A stretch of 54,181 nucleotides of DNA from Opitutaceae bacterium. Lineage in GTDB: Bacteria; Verrucomicrobiota; Verrucomicrobiia; Opitutales; Opitutaceae. Positions 37,039 to 43,822 of this stretch are shown in pieces. The stretch's first letter is position 1. Each line of letters opens with the position of its first letter. The stretch covers positions 1-54,181 of the forward strand of contig JAGOJU010000021.1 of the NCBI GenBank assembly GCA_017994935.1. Direction: 5' to 3'. The translations under genes were made by a program, and so were the position numbers. The notes below the pieces were generated by a model. It saw only the letters and a list, made by a program, of their open reading frames with translations. It was not told where the DNA came from and made no database searches.

Positions 37039-37168
37039 GGCAGCGCGCTCGAAGCTCTGGCTCTGGTTTGTGGCCGCGTTCGTTGTGCAGGCCGCCATGT
37101 GGGGCGCGTGGTTTGCCATCGCCGCACGCAACCCGGTGCAATCCGTGCCGCTGGCGACACCACCCTGA
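37025..37168 (+). CDS. 47-residue single-helix membrane protein in the cbb3 locus
   Basis: A short gene that overlaps the ccoG end by 14 bases and stops two bases before the SafE-like gene. It encodes a basic N-terminus (MARTKAARSK), one strongly hydrophobic helix rich in Trp and Ala (LWLWFVAAFVVQAAMWGAWF) and a short Pro-ending tail. The tight packing on both sides argues that it is translated. It stands where ccoH/fixH is found in other cbb3 operons, but it is far shorter than CcoH (about 150 residues) and I see no FixH similarity. Unknown function, possibly an assembly factor or accessory subunit. Confidence 0.65.
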   Translation: MARTKAARSKLWLWFVAAFVVQAAMWGAWFAIAARNPVQSVPLATPP

Positions 37169-37170
37169 CA

Positions 37171-37866
37171 ATGGATCTCGCGGGCATCACCTCCCCGGGC
37201 ACGGCGTTCACCGCCGGACTTGTCACGAGCCTCCACTGCGCAGGCATGTGCGGCCCGCTCGCCTGCGGTCTGATGCCGGGCAAGGGGGACAATACCGATC
37301 CCAATACGATTCGTACGGTCTATCATGTGACACGACTGCTGGGCTACGCGACCCTCGGCGCCTTCGCAGGTGCGCTGGGTCGGGGGCCGCTGCTTCTTCT
37401 CTCCTCTTCCGCCGCGCGCTGGCTGCCGTGGGTCATGGTGATGTTTTTTGTCGCACTCGCCTTCCGCTGGGATCGTCTCCTCCCAAAGATTCCGGTTCTC
37501 GGAAAAGGGTACTGGCGACTCCAAAACTGGCTGAAAGGTCAGTCCCGGCTGACCGCCGCAACGGCCCTCGGCCTTGCCACACCGCTTCTTCCCTGCGGTC
37601 CGCTCTATTTTGTGCTGACGCTCGCCGTGCTCGCGGGGTCCGCCCGCCAGGGCGTTGAACTGATGCTGGCATTCGGACTCGGCACCGTCCCCCTGCTGTG
37701 GCTCGCACAGGCGCAGGTCAACTGGGTCCGCGCCAGGCTCACGCCCCTGTGGCTGGACCGCATGCGAAAAGGCCTCGCTCTCACCGCCGCCGTCATCGTC
37801 GGCTGGCGCCTGCGCGGCACCCTTGGATTCGAAGGCCCCTCCCCGTGGAATTTCATCTGCTTCTGA
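37171..37866 (+). CDS. SafE/DsbD-like membrane protein of the cbb3 locus
   Basis: A 231-residue, six-helix protein of the sulfite exporter TauE/SafE (DsbD_2, PF13386-type) group. The signature GLVTSLHCAGMCGPLACGL near the N-terminus and TPLLPCGPLYFVLTLAVLAGSARQG in the second half each carry a conserved Cys/Pro pair. Relatives are regularly encoded next to ccoI and may take part in copper or thiol transport during oxidase maturation; this role is inferred. ATG 37171 is used, three bases after the preceding stop. It precedes ccoI by ten bases. Confidence 0.85.
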   Translation: MDLAGITSPGTAFTAGLVTSLHCAGMCGPLACGLMPGKGDNTDPNTIRTVYHVTRLLGYATLGAFAGALGRGPLLLLSSSAARWLPWVMVMFFVALAFRWDRLLPKIPVLGKGYWRLQNWLKGQSRLTAATALGLATPLLPCGPLYFVLTLAVLAGSARQGVELMLAFGLGTVPLLWLAQAQVNWVRARLTPLWLDRMRKGLALTAAVIVGWRLRGTLGFEGPSPWNFICF

Positions 37867-37876
37867 AGCGGCATCG

Positions 37877-40285
37877 ATGAACGCGACGCTTTCACCTTCA
37901 AGACCAGAGACCCGCGCGGAGAAGGCGCCCGTGTCACGCTGCCGGCACTGCGGATCGGCGCTCCTTGACGAAACCATGCGCACCAGCGGCTTCTGCTGCA
38001 ACGGTTGCAGTTATGTTTTCAGGCTCGTCCACGACAGCGGGCTCGATCGCTACTACCGGTTCAAGGACGACGTCACCGCGCCCGCGGACCCCGCCGTGTT
38101 TCACCCCCGGGACTATGCGTGGCTCGATGAGGCCCAGGCGTCCGCCGAAGCCCGGCAGGTCCCCGTGCCGGCCCTCACCCTGGATGTCCAGGGCATTTCC
38201 TGCGCGGCATGCGTGTGGTTGATCGAACGCGTCTTTCTCCAGCAGCCCGGCGCGCGCGAGATCCTCGTCAACGCTCCCTACGGCACCGCGCAGCTGAAAT
38301 GGACGCGAGGCGAGTTCCATGCCTCGGACTTCGCGCGCAGGCTGCAGGGATTCGGCTACACCCTCGGGCCCGCAAGCGAAACGCACGGTGAGTCCGAAAG
38401 CCGGAGTCTCGTAAAACGGATAGGCCTGTGCGCGGCGTTCACGATGAACGTCATGCTCTTCACCCTGCCCGTCTACTTCGGGATGGAGTCGACGTTCGAG
38501 TGGGCCGGCCTGTTTGAATTGCTTTCGTTCGGCTTCGGCACGCTGAGCCTCCTCGTCGGCGGAAGCTATTTTCTGGTGCGCGGCTGGCGGGCCCTGCGCG
38601 AAGGCACGCTGCACATCGACCTTCCGATCGCTCTCGGGATCGCGGGCGCCTACGCCGGCTCGCTCTACGGCTGGGTCGCGAGCCGCGCTGAGTACATGTA
38701 TTTCGATTTCGTCTCGACCTTCATTCTCCTCATGCTGATCGGCCGCTGGGCACAGGTGGCGGCCGTCGAGCGGAACCGCAGGCGGCTCCTCGGCGGACAG
38801 CCGCAGAAACAAAGGGTCCAGGTCGAGGGCGGTGCGCCAGTCGCCCCTGAGGACCTGCAGCCGCAGCAGACGATCACCCTGACACCCGGACAGACCGCCC
38901 CGGTCGAGTCGCGCCTGCTGGACGGCACAGCCGTCTTTTCACTCGCTTCCATCAACGGCGAATCCGCCCCACGTGTCTTCAGCCCGGGTCAGCGCGTACC
39001 CGCCGGAGCCGTCGCGGCCGGCCGCAATCCCGTGCGGCTTCTCACCCTTCAGCGATGGGAAGACTCGCTTCTCGCCAGGCTGCTCGCACCGCAGGCGGCG
39101 ACCTCCACCCGCCACGTGTTCCTTGAACGCATTGTTCGCGGCTACCTCACCGGCATCCTGGGTATCGCCCTGTTCGCAGGCATCGGCTGGTGGCTTGCCA
39201 CCCAGGACGCCCTGAAAACCGGCGCAATTGTCACCGCGATCCTCGTCGTCTCCTGCCCCTGCGCGGTGGCACTTGCCTTCCCCCTGGCCGACGAAATGGC
39301 CACCGTCGCTCTCCCGCGCTTTGGCGTGTTCGTCCGGGATGCCGGCCTCTGGTCGCGCCTGCGCTCGGTCCGGTGGCTGATCTTCGACAAGACAGGAACG
39401 CTCACTCTGGAGACGCCGCGGCTGCGCAATCCCGACGAACTCTCCGCGCTCGACGGCGACGCGCGCGCCGCCTTGCTCGCGCTTGTGGCGGACAACGCCC
39501 ATCCGGTGAGTCAGAGCCTGCTGGAGCATCTGCTGGCAGGAGGCCCGCTGACGCCCCTGTCGGGGGAGGTGCGGGAAACCGTGGGCGCCGGTGTGGAGAT
39601 GGGACCATGGTCGCTGGGGCGCGCCGGCTGGCGCGACACAAGCGAGGGAGGAGCCACGGTCTTCGCCCGCAACGGCGAGGTTCTGGCCCGCTTTGAATTC
39701 TCCGATGCCGTGCGGGCGGATGCGTTGCAGGAACTCGCCGAACTGTCACGGCGCGGTTACACGAGTGCGATTCTCAGCGGCGACGACCAGTCCAAGGTTT
39801 CGGCGCTCGCCCGGAAGCTGGGCATCGGCGAAAGCTGCGCGTTGGGGGAAATGTCGCCACAGGCAAAGGCTGCCTGGCTGCAAGAAAACGCGCGCAATGA
39901 TTCACTCATGCTCGGCGACGGCGCGAATGACAGCCTCGCATTCGACCAGGCGCTCTGCCGCGGCACTCCCGTGATCCACCGCGGAGTGCTGGAACGAAAG
40001 GCGGACTTCTACTATCTCGGACGCGGCATCGGAGGCATCCGCGCGCTGCTCGAAGTCGATGTCATCCGCCACCGGACGCAGCGCAGGATCCTTGTCTTCT
40101 CGATCGCCTACAACCTCCTCGCCGTCGGACTCGCCGTCGCCGGCAGGATGAACCCCCTCGTCGCGGCCATCCTGATGCCGGTCAGCTCGCTCGTCACCCT
40201 CGCAATCGTGACCGCAGGCATGAGGAACAGCCAAAGAGTCGGAGATACCTCTCAGCCATCACCGCGAACACAGCGTGCCTCATAG
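37877..40285 (+). CDS. ccoI: Copper P-type ATPase CcoI (FixI)
   Basis: An 802-residue heavy-metal P1B ATPase that supplies copper for cbb3 oxidase assembly. An N-terminal Cys-rich zinc-ribbon-like region (CRHCGSALLDE, FCCNGCSYVFRLVHDSGLDRYY) is diagnostic for CcoI. A heavy-metal-associated domain follows with GISCAACVWLIERVF. Membrane helices contain the copper-binding VSCPCAVALAFPLA. The phosphorylation site is FDKTGTLTLETPR, the HP locus is DNAHPVSQSLLEHL and the hinge is LGDGANDSLAFDQA. It is the last gene of the oxidase locus. A structured repeat starts 29 bases after its stop. Confidence 0.95.
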   Translation: MNATLSPSRPETRAEKAPVSRCRHCGSALLDETMRTSGFCCNGCSYVFRLVHDSGLDRYYRFKDDVTAPADPAVFHPRDYAWLDEAQASAEARQVPVPALTLDVQGISCAACVWLIERVFLQQPGAREILVNAPYGTAQLKWTRGEFHASDFARRLQGFGYTLGPASETHGESESRSLVKRIGLCAAFTMNVMLFTLPVYFGMESTFEWAGLFELLSFGFGTLSLLVGGSYFLVRGWRALREGTLHIDLPIALGIAGAYAGSLYGWVASRAEYMYFDFVSTFILLMLIGRWAQVAAVERNRRRLLGGQPQKQRVQVEGGAPVAPEDLQPQQTITLTPGQTAPVESRLLDGTAVFSLASINGESAPRVFSPGQRVPAGAVAAGRNPVRLLTLQRWEDSLLARLLAPQAATSTRHVFLERIVRGYLTGILGIALFAGIGWWLATQDALKTGAIVTAILVVSCPCAVALAFPLADEMATVALPRFGVFVRDAGLWSRLRSVRWLIFDKTGTLTLETPRLRNPDELSALDGDARAALLALVADNAHPVSQSLLEHLLAGGPLTPLSGEVRETVGAGVEMGPWSLGRAGWRDTSEGGATVFARNGEVLARFEFSDAVRADALQELAELSRRGYTSAILSGDDQSKVSALARKLGIGESCALGEMSPQAKAAWLQENARNDSLMLGDGANDSLAFDQALCRGTPVIHRGVLERKADFYYLGRGIGGIRALLEVDVIRHRTQRRILVFSIAYNLLAVGLAVAGRMNPLVAAILMPVSSLVTLAIVTAGMRNSQRVGDTSQPSPRTQRAS

Positions 40286-40313
40286 CTGAGCGATTCATCA
40301 GTGCCCAATACAC

Positions 40314-40447
40314 GAGGAGCACGCTCCGTCTTGCCCCCGCACCGCCTGCCGCATCCCGGCGCCCGTCCTTTCGCCCGTGCAATCTTTCTCACGGGCTTCC
40401 CCAAATTCCCGCGGATCCTGAATCTTCAACCCAATCGAAAACCGGGC
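40314..40447 (+). repeat. Dispersed structured repeat, copy 1
   Basis: This 134-base stretch matches 53795-53930 at most positions in the same orientation. Shared blocks include GAGGAGCACGCTCCGTC, CTGCCGCATCCC, CGCCCGTCCTTT, TCTCACGGGCTTCCCC and GGATCCTGAATCT. Inside it GCCCGTG (40373-40379) pairs with CACGGGC (40390-40396). It lies 29 bases after the ccoI stop. Confidence 0.85.
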
Positions 40448-40715
40448 ACGACGAAGATTGGCCTTCCAGGTTGGAAGGTATTCCGATCGCCCCTCCGGCA
40501 ATTGCACCTGTTCTCAATTCCGATTGTTCGCTGATCGGAAGTTCATCCTCTGATTTCGCGGATTTCCCCATCAATTCTCCGAGAGCCAACCTGCGCCATC
40601 TGCGGATCCCTTTCTCCGGGCTGTCTTGTGTCAGCTGGAAACCAAAAGTGATTCCAGGGAACGACCGTGCGTGCACCATCCGGGGTGCTGTGACAGCCTT
40701 CATGGTCACCTCCCA

Positions 40716-40743
40716 CTTAACGTCTTCAGTGAATGCCCGGTTG
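40716..40743 (+). promoter_or_regulatory. Shared regulatory element A (upstream of polyol dehydrogenase)
   Basis: The 28 bases begin CTTAACGTCTTCAGTGA and end GCCCGGTTG. Near-identical elements precede the TonB receptor (43681), the MBL/LacI genes (50190, minus strand) and the FAD oxidoreductase (50282). Its end is 41 bases before the dehydrogenase start. It also contains TTCAGTGAA, a small palindrome. Confidence 0.7.
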
Positions 40744-40784
40744 CCGCTGCGGAGGAGACGACCTTTAGAAAGCAGGCAAACCCT

Positions 40785-41873
40785 ATGAATGCTACCGCGC
40801 TGCCCCGTTCCATGAAAGCCGTGCTAGCGTATGGGCCTCACGACTATCGCCTGGTGGAGCGTCCGGTGCCAACGCCAGGGCCGGAGGAGGTGCTCGTCCG
40901 GGTGCTCAGCACGGGGATTTGTGCGAGCGACATCAAATGTTTCACAGGCGCAGCGCTGTTTTGGGGAGATGGGAAGACCGGCGGGTATTGTCAGGCACCG
41001 GTAACGCCGGGCCATGAATTTGTCGGACAAGTGGTCTCACTGGGCGAAAGGGCGGCCGAACGCCACCAGCTCGAGATTGGAGATCACGCGGTCAGCGAAC
41101 AAATTGTTCCGTGCGGCTCATGTCGCTATTGCCGTCAAGGAAACTACTGGATGTGCGCCGTGCACGACATCTACGGATTCCGTCAGGCGGTGTTCGGGGC
41201 ATGGGCGGAATACATGCTCTTCCCCGCCGGATCCTTGAACTACAAGGTGCCCAAATCGATTCCTGCACATCATGCGGTGTTCATCGAGCCGCTCGCCTGT
41301 TCAATCCATGCTGTCGAGCGCGGGGAGATCAAGTATCGGGACACGGTTGTGATCGCTGGCTGCGGCCCTCTCGGGATCGGCATGGTGGTCGCCACCAGGA
41401 TGAAGAGTCCGGCCTGCATCATCGCCCTGGATCTCAACGATGAACGACTCGACCTGGCACTCCGCTGCGGAGCGGATCTGGCCATCAATCCCAGGAAAGA
41501 GGATGCGGTGGCCAAGGTGCGGGCGCTCACGGAAGGCTACGGCTGCGACGTCTATATCGAAGCGACCGGGCATCCGGCGGCGGTGGAGCAAGGCCTGCAG
41601 ATGATCCGCAAGCTGGGGACCTTCGTGGAATTCAGCGTGATGCGGGAAAAGGTCACCGTCGACTGGACGATCATTGGCGACTCGAAGGAACTGAACGTTC
41701 ACGGCGCGCACCTGGGCCCGTACTGTTATCCCGTGGCAATCCGAATGCTGGAGCGAAATCTGTTGCCCATGGACGAGATTGTCACCCACCGACTGCCGCT
41801 GACGGATTTTCAGAAAGGAATTGATCTGGTCTTGTCGGGAGAAACCTCAGTGAAGGTCACCCTGGAGCCTTGA
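40785..41873 (+). CDS. Zinc polyol dehydrogenase (erythritol/L-threitol type)
   Basis: A 362-residue medium-chain zinc alcohol dehydrogenase. The catalytic zinc site uses the Cys in STGICASDIKCF and the His-Glu of TPGHEFVG. The structural zinc site is PCGSCRYCRQGNYWMC (C-x2-C-x2-C-x7-C). The NAD Rossmann turn is VIAGCGPLGIGMV with acidic ALDLNDERL, indicating NAD preference. The blocks FTGAALFWGD, HDIYGFRQ, YIEATGHPAAVEQGL and KELNVHGAHLGPYCYPVAIRML resemble the erythritol/L-threitol dehydrogenase group closely. ATG 40785 is used; ATG 40815 would also keep all motifs. It is followed by an MFS transporter 85 bases on and probably oxidises the imported polyol or sugar acid. Confidence 0.82.
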   Translation: MNATALPRSMKAVLAYGPHDYRLVERPVPTPGPEEVLVRVLSTGICASDIKCFTGAALFWGDGKTGGYCQAPVTPGHEFVGQVVSLGERAAERHQLEIGDHAVSEQIVPCGSCRYCRQGNYWMCAVHDIYGFRQAVFGAWAEYMLFPAGSLNYKVPKSIPAHHAVFIEPLACSIHAVERGEIKYRDTVVIAGCGPLGIGMVVATRMKSPACIIALDLNDERLDLALRCGADLAINPRKEDAVAKVRALTEGYGCDVYIEATGHPAAVEQGLQMIRKLGTFVEFSVMREKVTVDWTIIGDSKELNVHGAHLGPYCYPVAIRMLERNLLPMDEIVTHRLPLTDFQKGIDLVLSGETSVKVTLEP

Positions 41874-41958
41874 AACGGCCGGGCATGAGCCGCCTTGCAA
41901 TGATCAAGCGCGCCAAGAGGAGGGAGACATCGATCTCCTGGTTCCGGCACCTGACGAC

Positions 41959-43254
41959 ATGACCGTGAATGGCGCCCAGCAGACCCCCTGGAGGCAGCGG
42001 TTGAAACAGTATCGTTGGCTGATCGTCGGTCTCCTGTTCATCACCGCGATCGTCAACAACCTGGACCGACAGACGCTGTCCGTGCTCGCGCCCACCCTGC
42101 GCGAGACCCTGGGTGTCAGCGCGGTTGAATACTCCTATGTCGTTTCCTCTTTCCTGACCGCCTACACGGTGGGATACCTTTTTGCCGGCTCCGCCCTCGA
42201 TCGTCTGGGAGTGAAACTCGGGCTGGCGCTGGCGATCGGATTCTGGTCGCTCGCCAGCGGTCTCCATGTTCTGGCGACCGGCTGGTTCGGGCTCGCAGTG
42301 ATGCGTTTTCTCCTGGGGCTCGGCGAATCGTTCAACACTCCGGCTGCCATCAAGGCGATCGCGGAGTGGGTACCTTCCCGCGAACGTGGCCTTTGCGTCG
42401 CCATCTACAACAACGGCTTCGTCGTCGGCTCAATTCTCGCTCCTCCACTGGTGTCGTTCATCGCCCTGCGCTTCGGATGGCATTGGAGCTTCATTCTTAC
42501 GGCACTGCTGGGCGTACTCCTGCTCTTCCTCTGGTGGAGGTACTACGACTCTCCGGAGCGCAGCGCGCGCCTCAGCGGGAAGGAACGGACCTATATCCTG
42601 GAGAACAGGGCGGAAGAGGAAAAGAGCGAATCGAGTTCCCTCTGGCAGCTGATGCGCCACCCGGTGTGCGCAGCGTTCATGGTGAGCCGGTTTCTCACCG
42701 ATTGCTTTTCCTATTTCTTCAATTTCTGGCTGCCCGACTATTTCCAGACGGCCCGGGGCTTCTCCCTCGCAATGCTGGGCATGGTGGGATGGATTCCCTT
42801 CCTGCTCGCGGACATCGGAGGCCCGGTGGGTGGCGCGCTGTCGGACTGGCTGGTGCGCCGCGGATGGAATCCCCTGCGGGCCCGGCTGCGATTGATGCTC
42901 TTGTCTGCGCTGCTGATGCCACTCGGCATCGTGGCGGTCCGCACGGGGAACGCCTGGTTCTCACTCGGACTGCTTTCGATCATGTTCGCGGCACAGATGT
43001 GCTGGATGGTGAACCAGCTTTCGATTCTGTCGGAGTGCTTTCCCCGCAAGGCCGTGGCCCGGGTCATCGCCGCCACTGCCATCGGAGGCGGGATCGGCGG
43101 CATCCTTGCGACGGTCCTCACCGGCCGGGCGGTGGCGAACTACGGTTATGCGCCGGTCTTCACGAGCATGAGCGTGCTGCACGTGACGGCATTTGCAGTG
43201 GTCGCGTGGGCCATGCGCACGAGGCGTTCCGCTGCAGCCGCGAGCCCCGAGTAA
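41959..43254 (+). CDS. MFS transporter, anion:cation symporter (ACS) family
   Basis: A 431-residue, 12-helix major facilitator. The first helix segment FITAIVNNLDRQTLSVLAPTLRE and loop 2-3 GYLFAGSALDRLGVKLGL match the ACS family, which takes up organic anions such as hexuronates and glycerol phosphates. GLGESFNTPAAIKAIAEWVPSRERG is also typical. The central loop (SGKERTYILENRAEEEKSE) is cytoplasmic. A short frame (41885 or 41900 to 41962) ends on the start codon as ATGA and has GAGGAGGGAG inside it, so translation may be coupled to a small leader peptide. The substrate is likely that of the dehydrogenase upstream. Confidence 0.88.
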   Translation: MTVNGAQQTPWRQRLKQYRWLIVGLLFITAIVNNLDRQTLSVLAPTLRETLGVSAVEYSYVVSSFLTAYTVGYLFAGSALDRLGVKLGLALAIGFWSLASGLHVLATGWFGLAVMRFLLGLGESFNTPAAIKAIAEWVPSRERGLCVAIYNNGFVVGSILAPPLVSFIALRFGWHWSFILTALLGVLLLFLWWRYYDSPERSARLSGKERTYILENRAEEEKSESSSLWQLMRHPVCAAFMVSRFLTDCFSYFFNFWLPDYFQTARGFSLAMLGMVGWIPFLLADIGGPVGGALSDWLVRRGWNPLRARLRLMLLSALLMPLGIVAVRTGNAWFSLGLLSIMFAAQMCWMVNQLSILSECFPRKAVARVIAATAIGGGIGGILATVLTGRAVANYGYAPVFTSMSVLHVTAFAVVAWAMRTRRSAAAASPE

Positions 43255-43273
43255 GGCGAAAAACTCGGAAAGG

Positions 43274-43355
43274 CTTGACACGATTTGGCTTCATGAGCTT
43301 CGTATCTGAATCAGAATCCTGCATATCTATTCACTGAGGCGGGAGGACCCGCCTC
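43274..43355 (+). promoter_or_regulatory. Promoter-like element D with adjacent hairpin
   Basis: CTTGACACGATT (43274-43285) and, about 35 bases later, CCTGCATATCTATTCACTGA recur in similar form at 52477-52535 before the phospholipase-like gene. GAGGCGGG (43336-43343) pairs with CCCGCCTC (43348-43355) around AGGA. No gene starts directly after it. It may serve the TonB-GDPD operon about 480 bases downstream, or an unrecognised RNA. Confidence 0.4.
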
Positions 43356-43407
43356 CCATGCCCAGAACCTTTTTCCGCGACCCTCATTCCGGCCACCTCG
43401 CTTTCCT

Positions 43408-43442
43408 CCCCAAGCTGACCGCCGTGGGCGGTCAGCTTGGGG
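43408..43442 (+). other. Perfect 35-base hairpin
   Basis: CCCCAAGCTGACCGCC (43408-43423) and its exact reverse complement (43427-43442) are separated by GTG. The stem is 16 perfect pairs. There is no T-run after it, so it is not a classical terminator. It may be part of a structured RNA, a transcript-end hairpin for the MFS gene, or a protein-binding palindrome. The rest of 43255-43822 (568 bases) holds elements D and B but no gene I can support. Confidence 0.75.
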
Positions 43443-43680
43443 AATTCCGTTCGAAAAGCGGAAACAGCCTCCCTGTCACCAGATCTTAACATGGCCCAAT
43501 ACATTGGAGCTTGCCCATGAAGTTGGCGCCGGGAAGCAGTGCCCATCCGCTCAATCCAGGGATCCTCATTCAGACCCATGCTTGCAATGTCTCCTCAAAA
43601 CCCTCCGGCCAATCTCTCCGTGTTCATCCCCGTCGGCACTGTTGAATCCACCGCGGCGATTCGCTCCCCTCTGCGCCGGA

Positions 43681-43708
43681 CTTAACGTATTCAGTGAGGG
43701 CCAGATTG
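43681..43708 (+). promoter_or_regulatory. Shared regulatory element B (upstream of TonB receptor)
   Basis: The 28 bases start CTTAACGTATTCAGTGA and end GCCAGATTG. It differs from element A at six positions. It ends 114 bases before the TonB receptor start and has the same orientation as that gene. Confidence 0.7.
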
Positions 43709-43822
43709 TTTCCGTCGCGGCAAACTCCCCAAATCCGCTGCCTGCCCTTGGCAAACCCCTCCGGATCATTCCCGCCAGAAAAGATGGCCCCTGATTCACC
43801 TCCAATTTCAACCTCCTGAACC

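Larger units (their letters stand above)
40286..40784 (+). other. Gene-free 499-base stretch after ccoI
   Basis: No coding region is supported here. It contains the first copy of a dispersed repeat (40314-40447), a small hairpin (CCTTCCA at 40462-40468 with TGGAAGG at 40472-40478), and, near its right end, the shared regulatory element A at 40716-40743. The minus-strand frame 40389-40709 and the plus-strand upstream extension of the dehydrogenase (from 40626) show no protein-like pattern. Confidence 0.7.

Noticed and set aside
36349..38001. 550-codon open frame on the minus strand
   Set aside because: It covers parts of ccoG, the small gene, the SafE-like gene and ccoI on the opposite strand. 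Composition is typical of an antisense shadow.
43358..43489. 43-codon plus-strand frame after element D
   Set aside because: It is spanned by a perfect hairpin and has no protein-like pattern or ribosome-binding site. Kept only as part of the possible RNA.
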